The position numbers and the translations under genes were made by a program. This document shows positions 1 to 7,672 of a stretch of DNA of 25,354 bases, in pieces; position 1 is the stretch's first letter, and each line of letters opens with the position of its first letter. The DNA comes from Pseudomonadota bacterium (GTDB lineage Bacteria; Pseudomonadota; Alphaproteobacteria; Micropepsales; Micropepsaceae): contig JAKAVI010000205.1 in the NCBI GenBank assembly GCA_021817355.1, positions 1-25,354 on the forward strand, in the 5' to 3' direction. The notes below the pieces were generated by a model that saw only the letters and a program-made list of their open reading frames with translations, had not been told where the DNA came from and did not search any database.

Positions 1-933
1 CAGATAGCTCGAAGCCCGCACGACCTCCTGAAAACGGGTAACAATCGTGGCGTCTTCTTCGAACACGACCGGCGGCAGAGCTTGGGGCCAGCGGTCTGCG
101 CCGAACTGCACATGGTAGCCACGTTCGGCAATCATGGGGACGCGGTGACCCAGCCCCTCAAGCAGGGGACGTGACGCCACACCCGCCGCAACAATGACCT
201 GATCGGCATCAAGATGACGTCCACTGGCCAGTTCAACCCGCACCCGTCCTGCCTCCCGTGCTAGGCGCGCCGCCCGGGCGCGGATCGTCACGCCACCAGC
301 GGCGACAAACGCTGCGCGCGCAGCGTCGACAAAAAGATCGAGATCTGAGATCTGACCGCTGCCAATGCACCTGATGGCGCCGGCAACTGGTTTGACCGTC
401 AGCATGCGCAGCTGGGTGTACTCCTCGGCGGTGGCCTCACGAAAATAGGCGGTGCCACAATCGGCCTCGAGCCAATTGCGCCGCCCGCGGGCGGCCGCAA
501 CGGGATGGCTCCAGACAATGAAATGCCCCTCAGTACGTAAGAGCCCTGGCCGCCCCAGCTGCACCGCATAGCGCTGCCAAGCAGGCATCGCCAGCGCCAG
601 CAGATCGCGCAAGGCCCTCTTGCCCAAAGCCAGACGATCTGGCCGGGCGGCGGCAAGAAAGCGCAACGAGAACGGCAGCCATTGTGGCAGCGCCCACACC
701 GGCAAGGACAGTCCGCCATGCGCCGACAAAAGGCGTCGCGGCACTCCTTTGAGCGTCGCAAGCGACGCCAACGGGACAATCTGCTCAACCGCTATGTGCC
801 CTGCATTGCCCCAGGACGCCGGCTTTTGTGTTTCACACGGATCAATCAGCGAAACCGAAAAGCCTGCCATTTGCAGGCTTTGGGCGATTGCCGTTCCCAC
901 CGCGCCGCCACCGACCACTACCGAGCAGGGCAT
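1..933 (-). CDS. FAD-dependent oxidoreductase (probable D-hydroxyproline dehydrogenase), 3' end cut by window
   Basis: The minus strand is open from an ATG at 933 to the window edge (311 codons), so the C-terminus is missing. The N-terminus has a dinucleotide-binding fold with GxGxxG (VVVGGGAVGTAIAQSL, G8, G10, G13), followed by ASWGNAG, which is typical of DadA-like D-amino-acid dehydrogenases (DAO family). In bacterial hydroxyproline catabolism such an enzyme oxidises cis-4-hydroxy-D-proline to pyrroline-4-hydroxy-2-carboxylate, the substrate of the divergently encoded deaminase. The substrate is inferred from context; family membership is clear. An ATG at 950 is out of frame, so 933 is the supported start. 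The gene shares a 72-bp divergent promoter region with the deaminase gene. Alternatives are a D-proline or other D-amino-acid dehydrogenase. Confidence 0.85.
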   Translation of the reverse strand, partial: MPCSVVVGGGAVGTAIAQSLQMAGFSVSLIDPCETQKPASWGNAGHIAVEQIVPLASLATLKGVPRRLLSAHGGLSLPVWALPQWLPFSLRFLAAARPDRLALGKRALRDLLALAMPAWQRYAVQLGRPGLLRTEGHFIVWSHPVAAARGRRNWLEADCGTAYFREATAEEYTQLRMLTVKPVAGAIRCIGSGQISDLDLFVDAARAAFVAAGGVTIRARAARLAREAGRVRVELASGRHLDADQVIVAAGVASRPLLEGLGHRVPMIAERGYHVQFGADRWPQALPPVVFEEDATIVTRFQEVVRASSYL

Positions 934-951
934 GGTATTCCCAAATTCATG

Positions 952-979
952 TTGACCGAGCTATCGTATATCGTATACT
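952..979 (+). promoter_or_regulatory. sigma70-type promoter of the hydroxyproline operon
   Basis: TTGACC (952-957) and TATACT (974-979) are separated by 16 bp, which predicts a transcript start near 986 and a short leader before the ATG at 1006. The candidate GntR operator overlaps the spacer and -10, a layout that fits repression. On the opposite strand the same AT-rich block could supply a -10 for the flavoprotein gene. This is assigned by eye. Confidence 0.55.
964..978. promoter_or_regulatory. candidate operator for the GntR/FCD regulator
   Basis: Two exact tandem copies of TCGTATA (964-970 and 971-977) generate a 13-bp inverted repeat, GTATA-TCG-TATAC (966-978). It lies in the middle of the 72-bp divergent intergenic region and overlaps the plus-strand -10. 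GntR/FCD regulators bind short AT-rich dyads of this size, and one is encoded in the adjacent operon. Binding by that protein is inferred. Confidence 0.5.
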
Positions 980-1005
980 TTTGGTCAATGCAATGGAGAT
1001 TTGAC

Positions 1006-1926
1006 ATGGCGCCGAAACTCAGCTGGACCGGTGTATATCCGGCAGCCACCACCCAATTTGATGCCTCCCTTGCCGTCGACCTTGCGGCGACCCGCAGAGG
1101 GCTAGAGGCCCTACACAAGGATGGCGTCAACGGGCTAATTCTGCTGGGCACCTGCGGAGAAAACAATTCGCTCGAACCCGACGAGAAGCGCGCGGTACTG
1201 CAGACCGCCTGCAATGCGGTCGGGGACAAGCTCCCTCTTGTTGCCGGCGTTTCGGAACTGACTACGCCGCGGGCGGTAAGTTACGCACAGGACGCCGAAA
1301 AGATAGGCGTTTCCGGCCTCATGCTGCTGCCGGCAATGGTCTATGTGCCCTCCGAGGAAGAACTCTTCGAACACTTCCGTCAGGTCGCCGAGTCCACCTC
1401 CCTGCCAATCATGCTTTACAATAATCCGCCGGCTTACCGCGTTGGCATCAGCCTGTCGCTTCTCGAGAAGTTGGCGCACATACCCAATATCGTCGCAGTC
1501 AAGGAAAGTGCGCCGGACACCCGCCGCATCACCGACATCATCAATGCATTCGGTGAGCGCTTTACTGTTATGGCCGGACTGGATGACGTCTCCCTTGAAG
1601 CGATGGTGCTCGGTGCCAAAGGGTGGGTTTCGGGATTGACGAGTGCGTTTCCCCAGGAATCGGTCGCCTTGATGGCGGCTCTGGCAGCTGGCAAATTTGA
1701 AGACGCCCGTCGCATCTATCGCTGGTTCATGCCGCTGCTTCATCTGGACGCCGAGCATGATCTTGTTCAGTCGATCAAGCTCGCCGAACAGATCATGGGG
1801 CGCGGTAGTGAACGCGTACGCATGCCACGTCGCCCGCTGACAGGTGCCCGGCGCGCCGCGGTGACCGCAATGGTCGAAAAGGCTGCCAAAACCCGCCCCA
1901 GCACGTCCTTCAGCAACGCCGCGTAG
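1006..1926 (+). CDS. DapA-family lyase, probable pyrroline-4-hydroxy-2-carboxylate deaminase
   Basis: A 306-residue class I aldolase-type TIM barrel. The DHDPS/NAL family signatures are GTCGE (48-52, where DapA has GTTGE), a catalytic tyrosine in MLYNNPP (Y138) and the Schiff-base lysine in IVAVKES (K166). In hydroxyproline pathways this family converts pyrroline-4-hydroxy-2-carboxylate to alpha-ketoglutarate semialdehyde and ammonia. The assignment rests on its neighbours, the epimerase and the flavoprotein. The frame is open back to 682, but ATG 1006 is chosen because GGAG (995-998) lies 7 nt upstream, the family starts here and the promoter ends just before it. The Sinorhizobium homologue is called hypD, a name not used here because of the hydrogenase hypD in the same window. 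A dihydrodipicolinate synthase proper is less likely. Confidence 0.85.
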   Translation: MAPKLSWTGVYPAATTQFDASLAVDLAATRRGLEALHKDGVNGLILLGTCGENNSLEPDEKRAVLQTACNAVGDKLPLVAGVSELTTPRAVSYAQDAEKIGVSGLMLLPAMVYVPSEEELFEHFRQVAESTSLPIMLYNNPPAYRVGISLSLLEKLAHIPNIVAVKESAPDTRRITDIINAFGERFTVMAGLDDVSLEAMVLGAKGWVSGLTSAFPQESVALMAALAAGKFEDARRIYRWFMPLLHLDAEHDLVQSIKLAEQIMGRGSERVRMPRRPLTGARRAAVTAMVEKAAKTRPSTSFSNAA

Positions 1927-1932
1927 ATCTTA

Positions 1933-2931
1933 ATGCGTAGCACCTTCTTCTGCATCGATGGTCACACGGCGGGCAATCCGGTTCGCCTCGTGGTTGGCGG
2001 CGCCCCGCTCCTGCGCGGTGCCAGCATGGGCGAACGGCGACAGGATTTCCTGGAACGCTTTGACTGGATCCGCAATGGGCTGTGTTTCGAACCGCGCGGC
2101 CACGACATGATGTCAGGAGGTTTTCTTTATCCCCCAACCAGAAGCGATACCGATATCGGCATACTGTTCATCGAGACCAGTGGCTGCCTGCCCATGTGCG
2201 GTCATGGTACCATCGGTATGGTCACCTTCGGCCTCGAACATGGCCTCATCGTTCCGCGCAAGGAGGGCCAGCTGAAAATCGAGGTACCGGCCGGTTTGAT
2301 CGACATCGAATACGCCCTCACCGCCGCCAAGGTCGATTGGGTGCGGATCCGCAATGTTCCTGCCTATGTGGCAGCAACCGACATCCAGATTGACGTGCCT
2401 GATTTTGGCGTCCTGAATGTTGATGTATCCTATGGGGGAAATTACTATGCCATCGTCGAACCACAGGGCCCCTATACCGGCCTTGACGATCTAGGCGCAG
2501 AGCGGATCAAGGAGCTGAGCCGCAAGGTGCGCAGGCAGGTTCAGAAAATGTTTGAGCCGGTGCATCCGCTGGACGAACGCATTCGTGGCGTCAGCCATGT
2601 GCTGTGGGCGGACCGGCCGCGCGGCGAAGGTGCAGATGGCCGTAATGCCGTCTTCTACGGCAATGGCGCCATTGATCGTAGCCCCTGTGGCACCGGTACC
2701 TCGGCGCGCCTCGCCCATCTGGTTTCCAAGGGGCGACTGAAGAAGGGTGACAGCTTTGTTCACGAAAGCTACATTGGCAGTCGATTTATCGGTCGCGTTG
2801 AGGATTTGACCGAGCTGGGCGGCAAGCCCGCTATCATCCCGTCGATTCAGGGAACCGCATATACCACGGGCTTCAATACCATCTGGATTGACCCCAATGA
2901 GCCCTTCCCCCAAGGTTTTTCGGTAGTGTGA
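1933..2931 (+). CDS. 4-hydroxyproline 2-epimerase (proline racemase family)
   Basis: A 332-residue protein with the complete proline-racemase active site: C89 in MCGHGTIG and C252 in DRSPCGTGTSAR, with the ligand-binding D248. Two cysteines indicate a racemase or epimerase; the related trans-3-hydroxyproline dehydratases have threonine at the first position. With the flanking oxidase and deaminase genes, the expected reaction is trans-4-hydroxy-L-proline to cis-4-hydroxy-D-proline, in the cytoplasm. The equivalent is lhpA in Pseudomonas. It starts 6 bp after the deaminase stop and lies 6 bp before the GntR gene, so it sits in one operon. Proline racemase is the alternative; pathway context favours hydroxyproline. 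Confidence 0.9.
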   Translation: MRSTFFCIDGHTAGNPVRLVVGGAPLLRGASMGERRQDFLERFDWIRNGLCFEPRGHDMMSGGFLYPPTRSDTDIGILFIETSGCLPMCGHGTIGMVTFGLEHGLIVPRKEGQLKIEVPAGLIDIEYALTAAKVDWVRIRNVPAYVAATDIQIDVPDFGVLNVDVSYGGNYYAIVEPQGPYTGLDDLGAERIKELSRKVRRQVQKMFEPVHPLDERIRGVSHVLWADRPRGEGADGRNAVFYGNGAIDRSPCGTGTSARLAHLVSKGRLKKGDSFVHESYIGSRFIGRVEDLTELGGKPAIIPSIQGTAYTTGFNTIWIDPNEPFPQGFSVV

Positions 2932-2937
2932 GCAGCC

Positions 2938-3606
2938 ATGAGCCTTACGATCCGCACCGTGCCTGACCAGCTTGCGGACGTAGTACGCGAACGCATTCTC
3001 GCGGGAGCGCTTCAGCCCGGCTATCCGATCCGCCAGGACGCACTTGCAGCCGAACTCGGTGTCAGCAAGATCCCGCTGCGTGAGGCGCTGGCGCGTCTGG
3101 AGCAGGCAGGACTCCTCACGCTCATACCCAATCGTGGCTTTGTGGTCCGACCCATGAGTCGCAGCGAACTCGATGAGATTTATGCTCTGCGGCTCAAGCT
3201 TGAACCAGACGCCGTTGCCCTAGGCGCCAAATGCGCGACCGAGGCCGAGCGCGAACGCGCCATTACCGCGCTGGCAACATTCAAGCGCGAGGCGGCGGAC
3301 CGTCGTTGTAGCGGCGGTATCCATAACCGGGCCCTGCATCTGGCGCTGATCCGCCCGAGCGGTCAGAACCTGACCAGCAATATCCTGGAACAGCTCCACG
3401 TCATGGCTGACCGCTATGTGTGCAAGCATCTCGAGCCTCTGGGGCGTAACGCCCGGGCCGATCGCGAGCATGACGAGCTCGTTGAAGCCTGGCTGGCGCG
3501 GGATGCGGCGCGCGTCAAGCAGTTGATGCGCCGGCATATTGCCGGCACGCTGAAGGATCTGCACGAACAGCTCGCAGCCCCGACACCGGCTAAAAGCGGC
3601 GGATAG
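2938..3606 (+). CDS. GntR-family transcriptional regulator, FCD subfamily
   Basis: A 222-residue regulator. The N-terminal winged helix (about residues 8-73) contains the recognition-helix region LAAELGVSKIPLREALARLEQAGLL and the wing PNRGFVVRPM. The C-terminal all-helical FCD ligand domain follows, with the metal-site-like NRALHLALI and later EHDELVEAW and MRRHI histidines. It lies within the hydroxyproline operon, 6 bp after the epimerase stop, and most likely controls that operon and the divergent flavoprotein in response to hydroxyproline or a pathway intermediate. The effector is unknown. The ATG has only a weak ribosome-binding site, consistent with translation coupled to the upstream gene. 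Confidence 0.9.
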   Translation: MSLTIRTVPDQLADVVRERILAGALQPGYPIRQDALAAELGVSKIPLREALARLEQAGLLTLIPNRGFVVRPMSRSELDEIYALRLKLEPDAVALGAKCATEAERERAITALATFKREAADRRCSGGIHNRALHLALIRPSGQNLTSNILEQLHVMADRYVCKHLEPLGRNARADREHDELVEAWLARDAARVKQLMRRHIAGTLKDLHEQLAAPTPAKSGG

Positions 3607-3623
3607 CATCAAAGGAGACGACA

Positions 3624-4823
3624 ATGACGCATGGTATTGGTGGCTCCAGCGCAGCTGCCGAACTTGCCGGCCTTGGACCTTGGCCCAATCCAGCGCCAGC
3701 CATTGGCGGCGACGAATATCTGGCGCGCATCGAAAAAGCCCGTAGCTTGATGGCAAGACTCGGAGCTGAAGCCCTAATGATCGGGACTGGAGCCAGCCTG
3801 AACTATTTTGCCGGCGTGCCGTGGGCTGTGAGCGAGCGGCTGGTCTGCATGCTCCTGCACCGTCACAAAGATCCCATCCTGGTCGCCCCCACCTTCGAAC
3901 TCGGCTCGCTGATGGCAAGCCTTGCCATCGATGCGCGCGTTCGCAGCTGGGAGGAGGACGAAAGCCCCTACGCACTCGTCGCGGACTGGCTCAGGGAAAC
4001 CTCTGTCCACCGTCTCGCGCTTGATCCTGCCCTGTCCTTTGAGATTGTGAGCCATCTGGCCGAGACAGCGCCCAGCGTCGACACCGTCAATGCCCGTAGC
4101 ATCATTAATGGTTGCCGCAGCATAAAATCCGCAGCGGAACTTACGCTGATGCAGCAAGCCAAGGCAATGACCCTGGAAGTGCAACGCCGGGCAGCCCGCA
4201 TCATGCGCCCTGGCATCACCACCACCGAAGTCCGCCGGTTCATTGAAGCGGGGCATCGCGCCCTCGGTGCAGACGGCAACAGCTTCTGCAGTGTTCTGTT
4301 CGGACGTGCCACCGCCTATCCACACGGCCTGCCCGGAGAAATGCGGCTCATTGAAGACGATGTGGTCCTGATCGACACGGGCTGCCTTGTACGCGGCTAT
4401 ACCTCGGACATCACCCGCACCTATGTTTTTGGCACACCTTCAGCCCGACACCGCGAAATCTGGCAGATCGAGCATGACGCCCAGGCCGCAGCCTTTGCAG
4501 CGGTACGCCCGGGCGTTGCGTGCGAGTTCATCGATGCAACCGCGCGCGCGGTTCTGACCAAGGCGGGACTGGGGCCGGACTACCGCCTGCCGGGACTGCC
4601 CCATCGCACCGGCCACGGCATCGGACTCTCTATTCACGAGGCCCCCTTTCTGGTGCGCGGCGATGCTACAAGGCTTGCGCCCGGGATGTGCTTTTCCAAC
4701 GAGCCGATGATCGTGGTTCCCGACGCGTTCGGCATCCGCCTCGAGGACCACTTCCATGTCACCGAGACCGGGGCGGCGTGGTTCACCGAGCCCTCACCTT
4801 CGATCGACCGCCCCTTCGGTTAG
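3624..4823 (+). CDS. M24 metallopeptidase (Xaa-Pro aminopeptidase / prolidase type)
   Basis: A 399-residue protein with an N-terminal creatinase-like domain (about 30-165) and a C-terminal pita-bread domain. All five dinuclear metal ligands are present: D251 (LIDTGC), D262 (YTSDITRTY), H331 (GHGIGLSIHE), E360 (SNEPMI) and E374 (IRLEDHFH). It has no signal peptide, so it is cytoplasmic. These enzymes cut X-Pro bonds and often accept hydroxyproline, so here it probably frees (hydroxy)proline from imported peptides to feed the epimerase. AAAGGAGA at 3611-3618 fixes the start. It ends 6 bp from the convergent GH127 stop. The exact split between aminopeptidase and dipeptidase activity cannot be read from the sequence. 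Confidence 0.85.
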   Translation: MTHGIGGSSAAAELAGLGPWPNPAPAIGGDEYLARIEKARSLMARLGAEALMIGTGASLNYFAGVPWAVSERLVCMLLHRHKDPILVAPTFELGSLMASLAIDARVRSWEEDESPYALVADWLRETSVHRLALDPALSFEIVSHLAETAPSVDTVNARSIINGCRSIKSAAELTLMQQAKAMTLEVQRRAARIMRPGITTTEVRRFIEAGHRALGADGNSFCSVLFGRATAYPHGLPGEMRLIEDDVVLIDTGCLVRGYTSDITRTYVFGTPSARHREIWQIEHDAQAAAFAAVRPGVACEFIDATARAVLTKAGLGPDYRLPGLPHRTGHGIGLSIHEAPFLVRGDATRLAPGMCFSNEPMIVVPDAFGIRLEDHFHVTETGAAWFTEPSPSIDRPFG

Positions 4824-4829
4824 ATCTTA

Positions 4830-7205
4830 TCACCCTAGGCGCCTGACAAGGCGCGCGCCGAAGACTGGCCCTGCCCTCATCCTGGCAAAGGGTTCAATCC
4901 TCACGGTGATCGAGGCGCGCTCTGCCGTCAGCTGCGGCGCAATAGGATAGTCGCAGGTAAAGAACCGGCCAGGATGGGCACCCGAAAGGCGCTGCTGGGC
5001 GATCAACAGGCTGTCGACGAAGATCTTGAAGTGGCGATCGCGCTCCTCACCCCAGTAGGTCAGCTCGAGGCTGAGAGGTCCTGGTGCTGCTTTGAGCACA
5101 AACTGCATGAAACCTCCGGCGCGGGCGTCGCGCCCAGTACGTCGGCGATAGACCACGGCATAGGAGTCCTGTGACAACAGACTATGCGCACGCTCCGAGG
5201 TCGCATCGCCTAAGTGAATAATATCGCTCGAACGCGCATCAAGCGCCCTCTGCTGGAGCCGCTCAGCAGCCCGTTCTTCCTGCTCCTTCTGCCAGTTCCA
5301 CGGACTGTAGCGCCGAAAATAGACAGCATTCCTGCGCTCATGCTGGAAGGCAAAAGCGCTGATCTGCAACGGCTCGGTGTGATTTATCGCGACCGCACGA
5401 AACCTGCCGTCTGCCTCCTCACTCACCTTCGCGAGCACATCCTCTGCCACGAAAGCCGGGGTCTGCCCGTGCCATGGCTTTGCCGCCGGCCCCAGATCGG
5501 CTGAGAGTACGAGCGGACCCAGAAGCATGGTGAGCGTGTTGGGATCATCCGCTGTCGGTTCAAGCCGCAAGCTCCGCGGCAGTTCAAGGCTGATCACATC
5601 CCCAACTTGCCAGTGCCGCGTCAGCCGGACATAGCCATCCGCCATCTTTACGCTGTATGCGCGGCCGTTGATCTTCAGCTTTGGGCTTGTGCACCACACC
5701 GGCACCCGCAACCATAGCGTCAGCGCATCTGGCGCCTGGCTCTCGAGGAATTGGATCTCAACATCGTCCGCAAACGGATAGCCTGTCGTCAGCTGAATGC
5801 GAGTCCGCTGCGCCATCCAGGCCAGCGTCGAGGGAATGTATAGATTGACATAGAGATTATTGGCTTTACGCCAATAGATCGATTCGCCATGCTTGGCATG
5901 GCTCTCCATACCGGTTCCGACGCAACACCAAAAATCATCAAACGGCGTTGAATAGTGCCGGTAACTGCCGGCCATCAGCGGCGTCATATAGGCAAACATG
6001 CCGGTTTGCGGATTTTGCTGCGCTAGAATGTGATTGAGGTGGGTGCGTTCAAAAAAATCAAAATAGTCAGCACGTGGCGCGCGGGCATAAAGATGGCGCG
6101 TGAGCTTCAGCATATTGTAGCTTGAGCAAGTCTCACAGGTCTGATCGGTAATGTGCGTCGAAATCGTCATCGGCGCCTGGAAGTATTCCCGATCACCATT
6201 GCCGCCGATCACATAGCTGTAACGCCCGACCACATCCTGCCAGAAGAACGCCGACGCAACTCCATAGTCGGGCTCGCGGCTGATCTCATAGAGTCGCGCA
6301 AGGCCCACAAGCTTTGGGATGTTGGTGTTGGCGTGTTTATAGGCGAGGTCATCGCGACGCCGCGTTAAGGGATCAAGGACCTTGTCATCATAGATGGTTT
6401 CGGCCAGACGCAGCCACCGGGTGCGGCCAGTACGGGCATAGAGCTCTGCGAATGACTCGTTGAGCCCGCCATATTCGCAGACCAGAACTTCCTGGACCTG
6501 CTGGTGGTTGAGAGGAGCAAAGACCTGGCTGAAATAGCCTGCCAGCTTTTCAGCGACTGCCAACGCCCTCTTTGCGTGACAGTAGCGGTCCGCATCGAGC
6601 AGGCCCGCAAACAGCTTGTGAATCGTATAGAGCGGTGACCACGCACCATTCAGAGAGAATGGAGTCGCATCAATCCGTCCCGCCCGGACTTCTTCGAACA
6701 CCACTCTGCCTGGATCGATGCGTCCATCCTTTTTGCGCCAAAGCCCGCCGACATAGCCATCGGCATATCTCGCCTGACACAGGATCAGCTCCCCAACGAT
6801 ATACTCTACCCTGCGCCGACACTCTTCGTCGCCGGTTTGTGCATGCATGTGGGAACAGGCACTGAGATAGTGACCGAGCGTGTGCCCCGCAATACTCTCG
6901 CTCTCCCAGCCACCATAGACAGCACCTTTGGGCGGAAGGCCTGCCTGGGCCCGAAAATTGTGAAGCAGCCTGTCGGGTTCCAGACGGTGCAGGTAGGAGA
7001 GATTTGCCTGCATGGCACTGTAATAGGGCGAAGGCAGCAGACGCACTGCCTCAAGCGGGAAGCTTTCGAGCTTGGGTGGTGTCGGGACCTCAGATTGCGT
7101 CTGAGCAAAGACCGGTTGCCCCGCACCAGCAACACCAAGAGCCACAGGCGCCGTACCCAGAAGCAAGGCGCGACGGGACACATAGCCGGCGGCTTTGTGC
7201 GACAT
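4830..7205 (-). CDS. GH127 beta-L-arabinofuranosidase, Tat-exported
   Basis: A 791-residue glycoside hydrolase of family 127 (former DUF1680). The N-terminus is a twin-arginine signal: SRRALLLG (10-17), a hydrophobic stretch, then a VFA-QT cleavage site near 34. The active site matches Bifidobacterium HypBA1. E340 in GGNGDREYF is the likely acid/base. The zinc-cysteine centre is E358 and C360 in TCETCSSYNMLK, with C427-C428 in DDFWCCVGTGME, C427 being the probable nucleophile. An alpha/alpha-barrel is followed by beta domains and a C-terminal domain of about 120 residues. HypBA1 cleaves arabinose-beta-1,2-arabinose linked to hydroxyproline, which matches the convergent hydroxyproline cluster. 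ATG 7205 is preferred over the in-frame TTG 7208 because AGAGGG lies 8 nt upstream of it. Confidence 0.88.
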   Translation of the reverse strand: MSHKAAGYVSRRALLLGTAPVALGVAGAGQPVFAQTQSEVPTPPKLESFPLEAVRLLPSPYYSAMQANLSYLHRLEPDRLLHNFRAQAGLPPKGAVYGGWESESIAGHTLGHYLSACSHMHAQTGDEECRRRVEYIVGELILCQARYADGYVGGLWRKKDGRIDPGRVVFEEVRAGRIDATPFSLNGAWSPLYTIHKLFAGLLDADRYCHAKRALAVAEKLAGYFSQVFAPLNHQQVQEVLVCEYGGLNESFAELYARTGRTRWLRLAETIYDDKVLDPLTRRRDDLAYKHANTNIPKLVGLARLYEISREPDYGVASAFFWQDVVGRYSYVIGGNGDREYFQAPMTISTHITDQTCETCSSYNMLKLTRHLYARAPRADYFDFFERTHLNHILAQQNPQTGMFAYMTPLMAGSYRHYSTPFDDFWCCVGTGMESHAKHGESIYWRKANNLYVNLYIPSTLAWMAQRTRIQLTTGYPFADDVEIQFLESQAPDALTLWLRVPVWCTSPKLKINGRAYSVKMADGYVRLTRHWQVGDVISLELPRSLRLEPTADDPNTLTMLLGPLVLSADLGPAAKPWHGQTPAFVAEDVLAKVSEEADGRFRAVAINHTEPLQISAFAFQHERRNAVYFRRYSPWNWQKEQEERAAERLQQRALDARSSDIIHLGDATSERAHSLLSQDSYAVVYRRRTGRDARAGGFMQFVLKAAPGPLSLELTYWGEERDRHFKIFVDSLLIAQQRLSGAHPGRFFTCDYPIAPQLTAERASITVRIEPFARMRAGPVFGARLVRRLG

Positions 7206-7384
7206 CAAACCGACCCTCTATTTGACACTGTAGGGGAACAGCCGCAGGTGAGTACGTCAACCACAGTCACGATTTTGTGCTGACACCTGCCGCTGCCTAC
7301 GAACCGCGCCTCGAGGCGTTTGCCAGCAAAGAGCCCGTTGGGTCGAAGACATGCCACTGCCCTGGTTCCTTAAAGGTTTAGGCT

Positions 7385-7672
7385 TCAAGGTGTTTGGACT
7401 CCGGGGCCCTGGCTGAAGACCAGGCCCCTCTCCGGATCATTGGCCACATCGATACCGAGCGCAAAGAGTTTTCCGTCATCGGGCGGCAGTAATACGGCGA
7501 GGCGACAAACCAGTGTTGTCTTGCCAGCTCAATCCGGTCCAACGAGGGTAGAAAGTACCCCGCGCGAGACGCTGAAGGATATTGCGTCCAGTGCCAGGAC
7601 CGGCGGTCCACATTCCCGATGCAGCGGTTTGGTAAGAACTTGTGGGCGCACGGCCACCGCCACCCGGCTCAT
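7385..7672 (-). pseudogene. ABC transporter ATP-binding protein, N-terminal remnant with stop in Walker A
   Basis: Starting at ATG 7672, whose ATGA overlaps the hlyD stop, the frame reads an ABC ATPase N-terminus: VLALDAISFSVSRGVLSTLVGPD, then a TGA (7531-7529), then AGKTTLVCRLAVLLPPDDGKLFALGIDVANDPE. The TGA stands where the Walker A motif GPDGAGKTTL needs glycine, so a GGA-to-TGA change is the simplest explanation. After about 95 codons the similarity stops and the frame ends at 7385. Signature, Walker B and H-loop are all absent. The gene therefore carries both a nonsense mutation and a C-terminal truncation. It was originally an ABC-2/YhiH- or YbhF-like drug-export ATPase partnered with the HlyD protein. 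Confidence 0.75.

Noticed and set aside
682..1005. 108-codon upstream extension of the deaminase reading frame
   Set aside because: It lies inside the opposite-strand flavoprotein gene and the divergent promoter; the family starts at ATG 1006, which has a good ribosome-binding site.
7307..7318. 12-bp palindrome CGCCTCGAGGCG as a terminator
   Set aside because: There is no loop and no T-run on either side; it is probably chance in GC-rich DNA.
7321..7378. Minus-strand frame with QWHVFDPTGSLLA as a gene fragment
   Set aside because: Too short, has no start and soon meets a stop; the resemblance to beta-propeller repeats is not specific.
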